A stretch of 64,000 nt of DNA from Megascapheus bottae (Eukaryota; Chordata; Mammalia; Rodentia; Geomyidae), in assembly GCA_024803745.1 (NCBI GenBank), contig JANJXV010000037.1, positions 10,679,001-10,743,000 of the forward strand. Direction: 5' to 3'. Position numbers and translations under genes: made by a program. Positions 56,801 to 64,000 of this stretch are shown here, piece after piece (position 1 is the stretch's first letter; each line of letters opens with the position of its first letter). A model generated the notes under the pieces. It made no database searches. It was given only the letters and a program-made list of their open reading frames with translations, and was not told the origin of the DNA.

Positions 56801-58886
56801 CTGATATTTGAGGATCATGGTTCAAAGCCAGCTTGGTCAGTAAAGTCCATGAGACTCTTATTTCCAATTAACTACCAAAAAGCTAGAAGTAGAGCTGTGG
56901 CTCAGATGGTAAAGCTAGCCTTGAGTGAAAAGCCTGTAGGATAGTGCCCAGGTCCCTGAGTTCCAGTCTAGGACCTGTATATACACACAAAAGTACCTTG
57001 TAGAGAGTTGAGAGTTGGGATAATTCAGTGCCCAGAAAATAGTCTGAATATTTTTTTGCCAGTCTTGAACTTGGGCCCTGAGCACTGTCCTTAGGCTTTC
57101 TCAAGACTAGAGCTCTACCACTTGAGCCACAGCACCATTTCCGGCCTTTTCTATATATGTGGTACTGAGGAATTAACACAGGTCTTTATACATGCTAGAT
57201 AAGCACTCTTACCACTAGGCCAAACTCCTGGCCCTAGTCTGAATATTTTTGTGGTGCTGAGAATGGAACTTACACCAGACAAGTATTAGCAATGACAGAA
57301 TCTGATATTGGGCACCAAAACAAAACGAATTGGATAAGATTCATGGCCCAAATCCTTCCTCTTCTAGTTGCTTAGAAATCCTGCTTCTGTCCCCAGAGTG
57401 CTAGTATTATAGGTATGGGCCACCCCACCTAACCCTACAAAAGTCAAGAAAGCAATATACATTTCACACCCAGATAGCTCACTTGGCTTAACTACTACTG
57501 TCTTATTTTTCTACTGGGTAAAATAGACCAATATTTTAACTTTAGATAACCTGGTTGGGAACAAAGAACTCGAAGGCAAAACAAAACAGAAATGTTTGTT
57601 TTATTTCTTTCTTTTCCAGGAAATATTCATATGTTCTCAAACGTGACAGATGACACTCACTATTACCGCCGGCGACACCGACATGAGAGAACACAGACAC
57701 GAAAGGAAGAGGAAGAAGACAAACCTCAGGTACCTAGGAAGAGAGGAGGAGAGCTGCTGCTCATAAAGTTTACCAAACCTCCCTCCATGGCGAATAATGT
57801 AGTTCTAGAAGTTAAGCCAGAGCCCCTGCTGAAATGTGCAGTAGAGAAGTTGAGGTGGCCAGTGAGAAGGACTAGGTAATCAGCCGAATAGGCCAGAGTG
57901 GTAAGCCAGCCTTTCTGCTCCCTCACCCATTGTTGTGGGGCTCTCCCAGGATCTTGGTTTCCCTGTGAAAGGGGTTTCAGGTAAGGAATCAAGAGAGTCT
58001 CGTGAAGCTCAAGAGCAACTGCACAGGACCCAGGAGCTTGGGGCTGTCAGGCTCCTGCACATCTGCTCTCACTATGACTCTTTGGAGCCAGATACTCTCC
58101 AATTTCCCCATCACTCTCTGACTTTGTTTTCTTTCTAAGCAGTCTGGCTTGTTCTCCTTCCCCTTGCAAAGGAGTAGTGCATTCTCATAGTGCTTGAGAA
58201 TACATGTCCTTTCTTTTTTGGTACTGGGGATCAAACCCATTGTACTTGCAAGGCAAGTGCTTTGCCACTGAGCTATATCCCAGCCCAGTGTTGACTTTCT
58301 TGACATGATGACCTCAAATTCCCAAGAGGAGAGAATGCAATCATCTCAGCTAGATTTTAATTGTTCCTAGACCAATTAGCTATGGTTAAGGCCAAAGAAT
58401 TGTGACGCTAAGAACCCCACCTTAGGAGAGTCCTTGTTTGGCCTCATTTATGTAGCGGTGCCTGCTTTATTGGTCATCGAAAAGTGGCTGCAGAATTATT
58501 GGCTGTCAGTCAGGTAGTGGGTGAGTCACTTTCAGCTTTAGCAGAGAGTAGATGTACTTGGTATTTCTCATCTCAGAAAAATCATGGCCTTTGTAGATGC
58601 TTTTTTTTCCCTCTGCTATGCACTGACAGTTTATATTTTCTCAGGAATTTCTTCATATTTGTCTTTTCAAAAGCTTCATATTGCTCAATAATGCTTATAT
58701 CATACTTTTGTTTCCATTTTTAGACTACGTATTCTGCATTTATTCAGTTGCTTCCAGTTCTCGTGATTGTGATTGTATCTGTCATTACTCAGCTTCTGGC
58801 TGCTAATCCCCCATATAGTCTATTCTATAAATCGTAAGTCAAATCTTGATACATTTTTTGGTTTTATTTTATTTTTTTATTTACTT

Positions 58887-58924
<38 letters not shown>

Positions 58925-61172
58925 AGGGTCTCACTTGCAGTTCTTGAGCTCACTATGTAGCCTAAGCTGGTCTCAAACTAAGGATTCTTCAAGTGCTAGG
59001 ATTACACGTGTTTGCCTCGATGCCCAGCTTTTAAATATTTTTTAATAATTTAGAAGATGAAGGACTTGAAGGCTTTATAGATATATTACTGATATTTCAT
59101 TTCATCTTTCAAATGAACCACTGATTTTATAGTTAAACTGCTAACTGATCAACAGTGCAGATCAAAAATACTTGAGTTTCCTGTGGTATTTAGATGGATT
59201 GTTTTGTTCTACAGTGACATCGTCTGGTCAGCCATAGAATGGCAACAACTAGTTCTGAAACATCAATAGAATAATTTGAGATTCAAAGTAAATTTTTCTC
59301 TCACCATAACAGAGTTAGAAAGGATCCCAATGAGCTTAAAGTAGGATTACTGAATCCTGTGAACTTCAGGTGGTATAAACTGGGACCTAGGGATTCTCTT
59401 CAAAAAATTTCAGGGAGATGACTTTTTTTTTTGCCAGTCCTGGGCTTAAGCTCAGGGCCTGAGCACTGTCCTTGGATTTTCTCAAGACTAGAGCTCTACC
59501 ACTTGAGCCTCAGCACCACTTCTGGCTTTTTTTCTATGTATGTGGTACCAAGGAATCGAACCTGGGTCTTCGTGCATGCTAGGCAAGCACGCTATCACTG
59601 CCACAGTGCCACTTTGGCTTTTTGAGTATTTTATTGGAGATAAGAGCCTCACAGGGGGCTGGGAGTTTGGCCTAGTGGTTAAAGTGCTCACAGACTTTCC
59701 TGCTTGGTCTGGCCTCCAACAGCAATCCTCAGATCTCAGCCTCCTGAGTAGTTAGAATTACAGACATGAGGCACTAGTACCCAGCATCTTCCTCTTTTCC
59801 TTCATTCCTCTTCCTCCTCCTCCTCCTGTTCCTTCTTCCTTTTTTCTTTTCTTTCCCTCCCTTCCTCCCTCCCTCCCTCTTTCTCTCTCTCTCCCTTTCT
59901 TTCTTTCTTTCTCTCTCTCTTTCTTTGTGGGCTTGGAACTCAGGGCCTGGGTGTCTGCTGTCCCTGAGCTTTGTGCTCAAGACTAGCACTCTACCACTTT
60001 GAGCCACAACTTTATTTCTGGTTAATTGGAGATAAGAGTTCTACCTGAGCTGGCTTTTAACTGCAATTCTCAGGCTCTTCAGTAGCTAGGATTATAGGCA
60101 TGAGCCACTAGCACCTGGTTGGGTTTTTTTGTTTTGTTTTTATTTATTTATTTTTGTTTTTGTCAGTCCTGGGACTTGAATTCAGGACCTGAGCACTGTC
60201 CTTGAGCTTCTTTTGCTCAAAGCTAGTGCTCTACCACTTGAGCAACAGCACCACTTTTGGCTTTTACAGTGTACATGGCACTAAGAAATTGAACACAGGA
60301 CTTTTAAGCTTGCTAGATGAGCACTCTACCACTAAGCCACATTCCTAGCCCCATTTTATTTCTTTATTTATTTTTGCTCGGTCATAGGGCTTAAACTCTG
60401 GGCCTGGGCACTGTCCCTGAGTTCTTAAGCTCAAGGCTACCCTCCTACCCCTTGAGCCACGGTGCCAGTTCTGGTTTTCTAGTGGTTAATTGGAGATAAA
60501 AAGTCTTTAGTGCCCAGGCTGGCTTTGAACAGGGATCCTCAGATCTTAGCCTCTTGAGTAGCTAGGATTACAGGCATGAGTCACCACTCCCAGCTATGTT
60601 TTATTTATTTATTTTTTGAGACAGGATCTGATATGAAGCTCAGGCTTGCCTTGAACTCCTAATCCTTCTGCTTCTACTTCCCAAGTTCTTGGATTTCAGG
60701 CACATGCCACCCCAGGCTCAAATAGTTTTTAAGCATTCACATTAAAAGGCAGCCAAGTGATACAAATCCTTGAAGGAAATAAACTATATATGCTGAAGCT
60801 GTATCCACAGTGTGAACCTGGTCATATAATCTATCAATAATAATGATTTTCTATTTATCACTTTGTTAGGGGAATAGTAAGGATTGAGTATATTAGTCAA
60901 TGGAATCTCCAAATCTCCTATGAAGTTATGGCAAGCTTGATAGCTAGTCAATGTGCATAATGTTACAAGCTCACCTATGCCCCTCTCTCTTTGTTTCAGA
61001 ACCCTGGGCTATACCATTTCTAGAGAAACTCAGAACCTGCAGGTGCCTTATTTTGTGGATAAAAACTTTGACAAGGCCTACAGAGGAGCTTCTCTGCGTG
61101 ACCTGGAGAAAACAATAGAGAAAGATTATATTGATTACATCCAGACAAGTTGTTGGAAGGAGAAACAGCAAA
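42157..61172 (+). CDS. DNAJC18: DNAJC18, ER-membrane J-domain protein; seven coding exons, 3' end outside window
   Basis: Type III DnaJ homologue, an Hsp70 co-chaperone anchored in the ER membrane with the J domain facing the cytosol. Seven exons give 949 nt (316 codons plus one base). The J domain spans 82-145 and contains HPD at 109-111, the motif that triggers Hsp70 ATP hydrolysis. It is preceded by a cysteine cluster (C36, C38, C39, C41). The transmembrane helix is about 228-247, followed by the conserved C-terminal DUF1977-type region ([20 protein letters not shown]). Sequence agreement with human (358 aa) is very high throughout. The last exon, about 41 residues in human starting at KSELTN, was looked for between 61173 and 64000 and not seen, so it should lie beyond the right edge. 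The start codon sits in a CpG-rich promoter with ZNF143-type motifs. Confidence 0.96.
42765..42776. repeat. poly(G) run, 12 nt
   Basis: Homopolymer in DNAJC18 intron 1. Confidence 0.9.
43060..43496 (-). mobile_element. IDL-Geo SINE split by a B1-Geo with exact duplication
   Basis: Host arms at 43060-43168 and 43401-43496. The inserted B1-Geo (43169-43400) is bounded by ACTTCTGACTTTT at 43156-43168 and 43401-43413. Confidence 0.88.
43655..43860 (-). mobile_element. IDL-Geo SINE in DNAJC18 intron 1
   Basis: CTCAAATACGTTTTT recurs on both sides (near 43626 and 43858), a probable target duplication. A Geo arm of an older copy precedes it. Confidence 0.85.
44130..44320 (-). mobile_element. IDL-Geo SINE in DNAJC18 intron 1
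   Basis: GCCAGTCCTGGGCTTAAGCT to AACTCCAGGCCC. AACA-type sequence flanks both sides. Confidence 0.87.
44525..44690 (-). mobile_element. IDL-Geo SINE, 3'-shortened
   Basis: Lacks the end of the Geo arm. The IDL arm ends AAACTACCGGCCC. Confidence 0.82.
44712..44913 (-). mobile_element. IDL-Geo SINE
   Basis: Full-length, next to the previous copy. Confidence 0.87.
45065..45178 (+). mobile_element. B1-type monomer near DNAJC18 exon 2
   Basis: CACCTGTAATCGCAGTAG and CATAGCAAGACCTTGTCCCC. Ends 40 nt before the exon. Confidence 0.6.
45218..45401 (+). CDS. DNAJC18: DNAJC18 coding exon 2
   Basis: TTTACAG acceptor, GTAAGC donor. It encodes [11 protein letters not shown], the DPCGCCNC cysteine cluster and the linker up to LLGVQ. 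Intron 1 is 3.0 kb and repeat-rich. Confidence 0.96.
45485..45683 (-). mobile_element. IDL-Geo SINE in DNAJC18 intron 2
   Basis: CTTGTCATTCTT recurs on both sides (45476 and 45684), so this is a recent insertion 80 nt after exon 2. Confidence 0.9.
45893..46213 (-). pseudogene. 5'-truncated processed retrocopy of an unidentified mRNA
   Basis: In DNAJC18 intron 2, read on the minus strand. It has a GC-rich 5' part (46200-46021) with a 57-codon frame open to TGA at 46029-46027, then an AT-rich 3'-UTR-like part. An AATAAA (45932-45927) is followed about 18 nt later by an A-tail (T run on plus). A 12-bp duplication, CTCTAGGATTTT, flanks it at 45893-45904 and 46202-46213. The original site reads TTTT/AA, the L1 endonuclease consensus. 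I do not recognise the parent gene; the encoded tail ends SLWAHVVS. Confidence 0.72.
46387..46570 (+). mobile_element. IDL-Geo SINE
   Basis: Tail continues as a (GGA)n tract. Confidence 0.83.
46571..46684. repeat. (GGA)n purine tract
   Basis: About 114 nt at a SINE tail. Confidence 0.95.
46752..46958 (-). mobile_element. IDL-Geo SINE
   Basis: GCCAGTCCTGGGGTTTGAAC to AAACTCCCGGCCC. Confidence 0.85.
47051..47109. repeat. (CG)n/(CA)n microsatellite
   Basis: Short ACGCGCGCGCG stretch leading to pure CA, at the end of a Geo arm (46976-47024). Confidence 0.95.
47125..47345 (+). mobile_element. B1-Geo SINE
   Basis: GCATTAATGGCTCATATATG left arm, AGTACTGGCAAAACAAAAC end. Confidence 0.75.
47377..47585 (+). 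mobile_element. IDL-Geo SINE
   Basis: CAGGAGCATAGCCTAGTGAT left arm, AAAAC tail. Confidence 0.83.
47695..47950 (-). mobile_element. L1 3'-end fragment
   Basis: On the minus strand it has the purine-rich tract and TACTTATTACCTGACAAG, then ATCACCTCTAAAACAA, matching the other L1 3' ends here but older. Confidence 0.55.
47980..48366 (+). mobile_element. two IDL-Geo SINEs, the first 3'-truncated by the second
   Basis: The first (47980-48138) stops in the Geo arm. The second (48151-48366) is full-length with an AAAAAG tail. Confidence 0.83.
48407..49135 (-). mobile_element. L1 3'-region fragment, antisense, split by an IDL-Geo SINE
   Basis: The plus strand reads as the reverse complement of the L1 3' region (ACCACATTTTTTGATTCATTC, CATCTATTGTGGGGCATCTG, then GAGGAACCTCCAGACTG). 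A full IDL-Geo copy at 48764-48982 sits in the middle. Confidence 0.75.
48764..48982 (+). mobile_element. IDL-Geo SINE inside L1
   Basis: GGGGCTTGTGAGTTTGGCC to GACTGGCAAACAAACAAAC, between two halves of the L1 3' region. Confidence 0.83.
49275..49525 (+). mobile_element. B1-Geo SINE
   Basis: GGTACAGTGGCTTACCCTGG start, 25-nt A tail. Confidence 0.83.
49655..49694. repeat. (TATC)n tetranucleotide repeat
   Basis: 40 nt, next to the tail end of an antisense IDL-Geo. Confidence 0.96.
49697..49890 (-). mobile_element. IDL-Geo SINE
   Basis: GGCTAGTCCTGGGCTTGAGC to CCAAACTCCTGATCCC. Confidence 0.82.
49985..50370 (+). mobile_element. L1 ORF2 fragment (reverse-transcriptase region), interrupted
   Basis: The DNA follows the L1 ORF2 segment after the RT active site (AAAGGCAAGAAAAAGAAATA..., GATGACATGAT-like, AGGAATAAATTTAAC). 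Frameshifts are present, and a short ID-like element at about 50222-50290 interrupts it. Not functional. Confidence 0.75.
50368..50580 (+). mobile_element. IDL-Geo SINE
   Basis: CAGAAGCGTGGCCTAGTGGC left arm. The Geo arm has an internal partial duplication. Confidence 0.8.
50605..50892 (+). mobile_element. B1-Geo SINE with (CG)n/(CA)n tail
   Basis: SINE to about 50810, then GTGCGCGCGCGC and pure CA to 50891. Confidence 0.82.
50895..51290. mobile_element. B1 pieces with an inserted antisense IDL-Geo
   Basis: Plus B1 arm 50895-51010; IDL-Geo (-) 51028-51224 bounded by AGATCTCAGTTTCTT at about 51012 and 51229; then an antisense B1 piece to 51290. Confidence 0.75.
51310..51640. mobile_element. 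IDL-Geo (-) followed by a Geo arm (+)
   Basis: Antisense copy 51312-51506, then a plus-strand Geo arm to 51640. Confidence 0.75.
51875..52115 (+). mobile_element. B1-Geo SINE
   Basis: GATGCTGGTGGCTCATACCT start, CAGGACCAGCAAAGG end. An ID-like piece follows at 52140-52240. Confidence 0.78.
52427..52712 (+). mobile_element. two IDL-Geo SINEs fused by deletion
   Basis: A first copy runs to CCCAAGGACA, then jumps to TTCCTCGGTACC of a second copy that continues to the A tail. This fits unequal recombination between neighbours. Confidence 0.75.
52848..52993 (+). CDS. DNAJC18: DNAJC18 coding exon 3 (J domain, HPD)
   Basis: GTTTTAG acceptor. It contains NYYEILGVS and FHPDKN. The donor is GTCTGA, a weak consensus, but phase and homology fix it. 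Confidence 0.95.
53255..53465 (+). mobile_element. IDL-Geo SINE in DNAJC18 intron 3
   Basis: GAGATTGTGGCTTAGTGGTA left arm, of an older subtype. Confidence 0.8.
53712..53745. repeat. (TTA)n trinucleotide repeat
   Basis: 34 nt with one interruption, followed by a short Geo piece. Confidence 0.93.
53843..54018 (+). mobile_element. IDL-Geo SINE, 3'-truncated, 230 bp upstream of DNAJC18 exon 4
   Basis: Ends AGCGCAAGCCCAG without the usual GACTGGC and A tail, so it was cut by a later deletion. Confidence 0.83.
54249..54434 (+). CDS. DNAJC18: DNAJC18 coding exon 4
   Basis: TTGCAG acceptor, GTTAGT donor. It completes the J domain ([12 protein letters not shown]) and continues to [14 protein letters not shown]. 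The open frame continues 5' of the acceptor by chance. Confidence 0.96.
54868..55147 (-). mobile_element. B1-Geo SINE with duplicated Geo segment
   Basis: The Geo segment containing GAGCTCTTCAGCTCAAGG is present twice before the B1 arm. Confidence 0.8.
55570..55795 (+). mobile_element. B1-Geo SINE
   Basis: GATGCTGGTGGCTCACACCT start, GCCCCAGGACTTTTAAAG end. Confidence 0.78.
55855..56043 (+). mobile_element. IDL-Geo SINE in an L1 3' end
   Basis: GAAAATGTCACAGTAGGC before and GAAAATGCACAATAGGC after look like a diverged target duplication. The IDL arm has a 14-nt deletion. Confidence 0.83.
56041..56166 (+). mobile_element. L1 3'-end fragment
   Basis: GCAGGGGGAGAAAATGAGG tract, TACTTATTATGTAACTGTAA, ATCACCTTTAAAATAAAATA. 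IDL-Geo SINEs have landed at both ends. Confidence 0.6.
56178..56375 (+). mobile_element. IDL-Geo SINE with exact duplication
   Basis: AAGAGCGAGGACTCA at 56163-56177 and 56376-56390. Confidence 0.92.
56391..56700. other. AT-rich unclassified sequence, possibly an old interspersed repeat
   Basis: Continuous with the L1 3' end at its left and ending in AATAAA-rich sequence. I cannot assign a family. Confidence 0.4.
56755..56990 (+). mobile_element. B1-Geo SINE
   Basis: CATTTGTAATCCTAGCTACT left arm, CCTGAGTTCCAGTCTAGGAC end. Confidence 0.78.
57054..57234 (-). mobile_element. IDL-Geo SINE
   Basis: GTCTGAATATTTTT recurs at about 57041 and 57237, the target duplication. Confidence 0.88.
57620..57729 (+). 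CDS. DNAJC18: DNAJC18 coding exon 5
   Basis: TTCCAG acceptor, GTACCT donor, ends in phase 0. It encodes a basic Arg/His stretch ([13 protein letters not shown]) followed by an acidic run (KEEEED). Confidence 0.96.
58212..58287 (-). mobile_element. ID element (tRNA-Ala monomer) in DNAJC18 intron 5
   Basis: GGTACTGGGGATCAAACCCA and GGCAAGTGCTTTGCCACTGA. No Geo arm. Confidence 0.78.
58724..58833 (+). CDS. DNAJC18: DNAJC18 coding exon 6 (transmembrane)
   Basis: TTTTTAG acceptor, GTAAGT donor. It encodes [20 protein letters not shown] and [16 protein letters not shown], the membrane anchor. Confidence 0.96.
58888..58923. repeat. (GT)n microsatellite
   Basis: About 36 nt, followed by an antisense B1-type element to about 59030. 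Confidence 0.96.
59430..59600 (-). mobile_element. IDL-Geo SINE, joined to other SINE pieces
   Basis: The IDL arm breaks off after GGCAAGCACGCTA. A Geo/B1 mosaic with a 5' stub of a plus IDL-Geo (59658-59689) follows to 59785. Confidence 0.75.
59795..59926. repeat. pyrimidine tract (TCC)n/(TTTC)n
   Basis: About 130 nt at the tail end of an antisense B1-Geo (59930-60118). Confidence 0.93.
60155..60350 (-). mobile_element. IDL-Geo SINE in DNAJC18 intron 6
   Basis: GTCAGTCCTGGGACTTGAAT to CCACATTCCTAGCCCC, of an older subtype. Confidence 0.8.
60375..60595 (-). mobile_element. B1-Geo SINE
   Basis: CGGTCATAGGGCTTAAACTC to GAGTCACCACTCCCAGC. A B1 monomer follows at 60612-60718. Confidence 0.83.
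61000..61172 (+). CDS. DNAJC18: DNAJC18 coding exon 7
   Basis: GTTTCAG acceptor, GTAAGA donor after one base of codon 317. It encodes the conserved region from [10 protein letters not shown] to TSCWKEKQQ. Confidence 0.95.
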
Positions 61173-61484
61173 GTAAGATGCTAAGGAAGCAGCTTTGGCT
61201 GTGATCTCACCTTCCTGATCCTTCTTCTGTCCTGATTATATGTCTTTGTGAACCAAGATATATAAGAGAGGCCGATTCAGGATACTACAAATGAAAGGGG
61301 AAGTTTACTGATAAAATACATGTGGCAGGATTTGGAGAGCCTAGGAACCTAGAAAGCATTCATCATTCCTATTCTACTTAGCTGTCTTTGCTGAACGCTC
61401 TCTTCTTTCTGCTTTCCTTCCTTTGTCTCCCCAAATGTTTTTCTTTTCTCTTTGTTTCTTTGTTTCTTAGTTTCTTTATTTATT

Positions 61485-61765
61485 TTTTTGTCAGCTGTGG
61501 GGCTTGAACTCTGGGCCTGGGCACTGTCCCTGAGCTCTTCAGCTCAAGGCTACTACCCTACCCCTGGGCCTGGGCATTATTCCTGCGTTCTTCAGCTCAA
61601 GGATATTGCCCTATCCCTTGAGCCACAGTCACTTCCTGTTTTCTAGTGGTTTATTGGCGAGAAGAATCTCTCTGTCTGTGGTGTCCGAGCTGGCTTTGAA
61701 CCATGATCCTCAGATCTCAGCCTTCTGAATACTTAGGAATACAGGTGTGAACCACCGCATCTGGC
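61485..61765 (-). mobile_element. B1-Geo SINE with duplicated Geo segment
   Basis: As in the copy at 54868, the Geo segment with CTTCAGCTCAAGG occurs twice. A B1 monomer follows at 61780-61910. Confidence 0.8.
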
Positions 61766-62394
61766 TTTTTTTTTTTTTCCTTTGAGAGATAGACTCTCAC
61801 TATATAGACCAGACTGGACTTAAACTTGTGATACTTGTGATACCCCTGCTTCATTTCTCACTGCTTCATTTCTCAAAGTGCTGGGATTACAAGTGTGTAC
61901 CACCAAAACTTGCCAATGGTACTTTGCATTCCATACTTTGCATTGTGGTTGCCGCTCTTTTTATTGCTTTCCCAGTAGCCTCCAGTCCTAATCATTGTCC
62001 CCTTTCTGTATCACAAGCTTTGTTATAAAGTTCTTAGTACCATCTAGTTTGATCACAGTTTGCAATTTTCACATCAGAGAGAAATCTGATTGAGCCAGTC
62101 TATCTTTTTGAGCCAAGTCAAAAGTATAGAGCTTGCTGACAGGTATCTCCCATTACCCCATGTTTGTAATCAGCCGTGGAGACAGAAGTAACCTTGATTT
62201 CTCTGAAGACTAGGAGTGATAGCTTCTGCCTCTTGGCTTACAGCTCCAGTTGTTGCTAGGGGATACTGGCAGCAGCAGTTGCCCTGTCTCTTAGCCAGCA
62301 GCTTCACTTTTATCCCACTTGAATTACACAGACACATATACACCATTAGTAACTGCGTCTTGGCTTTATAAACTTGGCTTGGATTAATTTTTTT

Positions 62395-62630
62395 TTTTTT
62401 TTTTTTTGGTCATAGGGCTTGAACTCTGGGCCTGGGCATTGTCCCTGAGCTCTTCAGCTCAAGGCTACTGCCCTACCCCTGGAGCCACAGCACCATTTCT
62501 GGTTTTCTGGTGGTTAATTGGAGATAAGAGTCTCACAGACTTTAGTGCCCTGTCTGGCTTTGAACCTCGATCCTCAGGTCTCAGCCTCCTGAGTAGCTAG
62601 GATTACAGGTGTGAGGCATGGCGCCCAACA
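62395..62630 (-). mobile_element. B1-Geo SINE
   Basis: GGTCATAGGGCTTGAACTCT to GAGGCATGGCGCCCAAC. Confidence 0.86.
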
Positions 62631-62639
62631 ATTTTTTTT

Positions 62640-63160
62640 TTTAATCAAAGCAAACTTTGACTTTTAAACCTTACTTTTGGTATCATTAAATATGTAGCTG
62701 TCTGATAAAATAAGATCTTTGATCAGAGTGCTGATAAGCTCACTGACCCATCACATATCCCTGCTCCAAGTTAATCTGTCCTTCCTCATTGCTCTCAAAG
62801 CTCTTTGTTCTTCCTGCTAGTGTAGAGATTATCATCCAGTTTTAGTGTGCCATAGGTGCAAGTTCATCTCCTCAGCTCTGAGTATGAGACATGCTTTACT
62901 AAGTATGTGTCCCAGGCTACCAGCAGAGTGCTGGCTTCAGAACAGGTACTCAAAGTCTTAAGAGAAGAGAGGATTCTCAGACTGAAAAGTAAAGAAAATG
63001 CTAAGGATTGTGACAAGAAGATGAGTTAATGTCTTATGCCTAACTTTAGGGACCTTGTCTCTACCCTCTGTATCTGTAGGGTAAAACCTGGCTACCCTTT
63101 TAGTGGTTAAAGATTTGGGGAGATAAAGGACAGTTAAACAGGAAGTGGAAGTTGCTTTTT
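62640..63160. other. unique DNAJC18 intron 7 sequence
   Basis: No exon matching the expected C-terminal DNAJC18 peptide and no element is visible. Confidence 0.5.
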
Positions 63161-63239
63161 TATTTAAAAAAAAAAAAAAAGCAGAGGGCCAAGAAGTTCC
63201 TAACCCCATTACTAAACTATATAAGAATCAAGAAAGATG

Positions 63240-63436
63240 GGGCCGAGTGTTTGCCCTAGTGATAGAGTGCTTGCCTAGCATGCATGAAGACCCGGGTTCA
63301 GTTCCTCGGTACCACATACATAGGAAAAAGCTGGAAGTGGTGCTGAGGCCCAAGTGGTAGAGCTCTAGCCTTGAGAAAGTCCAAGGACAGTGCTCAGGCC
63401 CTGAGCTCAAGCCCAGGACTGGCAAAAAAAAAAAAG
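63240..63436 (+). mobile_element. IDL-Geo SINE
   Basis: AGAATCAAGAAAGA recurs at about 63226 and 63435, the target duplication. Confidence 0.9.
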
Positions 63437-63499
63437 AATCAAGAAAGAGCCAGGCACAGAAATGCATTTCTTTTTTTTTTTTTTTTAATTATTTCTTTT

Positions 63500-63706
63500 T
63501 CTTTTTTGCCAGTCTTGGGACTTGAACTCAGGGCCTGGGCGCTGTCCCTGAGCCCCTGAGCCTCTTTGTACTCAAGGCTAACGCTTTACCATGTGTGAGC
63601 CACAGCGCCCTTTCTGGCTTTTTCTGTTTATGGTACTGGGGTCTCGAACCCAGGGCTTCATGCATTCAAGGTGAACACACTACCACTGAGCCACCTTCCC
63701 AGCTCA
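63500..63706 (-). mobile_element. IDL-Geo SINE, older
   Basis: GCCAGTCTTGGGACTTGAAC to CCACCTTCCCAGCTC. A B1 monomer (+) follows at 63710-63825. Confidence 0.75.
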
Positions 63707-63833
63707 GAGATACATTTCAGTAGTCCCAGTACAATGGAGGATGAGTCAGGACAGTCACAAGTTTGAGGACAGATAGGCTGCATAGTGAAACTCTGTCTCA
63801 AAAAAAAAAAGAAAGAAAGAAAGAATATAGGAG

Positions 63834-64000
63834 TGGCCAGGAGTGTGGCCTAGTGGTAGAGCGCTTGCCTAGCATGCACCAAGACCCGGGTTCAATTCCT
63901 TGGTACCACATAGATAGAAAAAACTGGAAGTGGTGCTGTGGCTCAAGTGGTAGAGCTCTAGCCTTGAGAAAGTCCAAGAACTATGCTCAGGACCTGAGCT
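63834..64000 (+). mobile_element. IDL-Geo SINE cut by the window edge
   Basis: Left arm complete. The Geo arm runs to the last base of the window. Confidence 0.86.

Overview
This is nuclear DNA from a mammal, almost certainly a geomyoid rodent (kangaroo rat, pocket mouse or pocket gopher group). The taxon call rests on the repeats. The window is packed with dimeric SINEs whose left half is an ID-like tRNA-Ala-derived monomer with visible Pol III A and B boxes, and whose right half is the 'Geo' monomer. That combination (IDL-Geo) is described, from memory, only in Geomyoidea. A second equally common dimer joins a B1-like left half to the same Geo right half. Together I see roughly eighty copies, in both orientations and often nested.

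Four protein-coding genes can be read exon by exon. From left to right they are STING1 (+, coding 5538-10651, complete, 375 aa), SMIM33 (-, coding 17366-14806, complete, 126 aa, first coding exon only 9 nt), ECSCR (+, coding 25284-35275, complete, 258 aa) and DNAJC18 (+, coding from 42157, seven coding exons, last exon beyond the right edge). The order and strands match the mammalian block known in human 5q31.2 (read in reverse), so this is a conserved syntenic segment. Exon chains were assembled from GT/AG borders and reading phase; the three complete chains sum to multiples of three with no internal stop.

Region by region: 1-5.5 kb is intergenic with SINEs, simple repeats and a probable STING1 upstream region; 5.5-10.7 kb is STING1; 10.7-14.8 kb is repeat-rich, with ancient MIR, an L1 3' end and ID elements; 14.8-17.4 kb is SMIM33; 17.4-25.3 kb is intergenic and repeat-rich; 25.3-35.6 kb is ECSCR; 35.6-42.0 kb is intergenic; 42.0-42.6 kb is a CpG-rich promoter with two ZNF143-type motifs; 42.2-64 kb is DNAJC18, whose large introns hold L1 pieces, SINE clusters and a processed mRNA retrocopy.

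The genes do not form one pathway. STING1 is the ER adaptor of cytosolic DNA/cyclic dinucleotide sensing, ECSCR an endothelial sialomucin-like receptor, DNAJC18 an ER-membrane J-protein, and SMIM33 an uncharacterised single-pass protein. I found no CRISPR, operon, prophage or novel multi-gene system. The most interesting points are: STING1 encodes Gln where human Arg281 sits (R281Q is a human gain-of-function disease change); an aliphatic residue at the STING lid position that governs DMXAA response; a pure 14-unit AGC repeat coding poly-Ser in ECSCR; a retrocopy in DNAJC18 intron 2 with target-site duplication and an L1 endonuclease site; and the shared Geo module in two SINE families.
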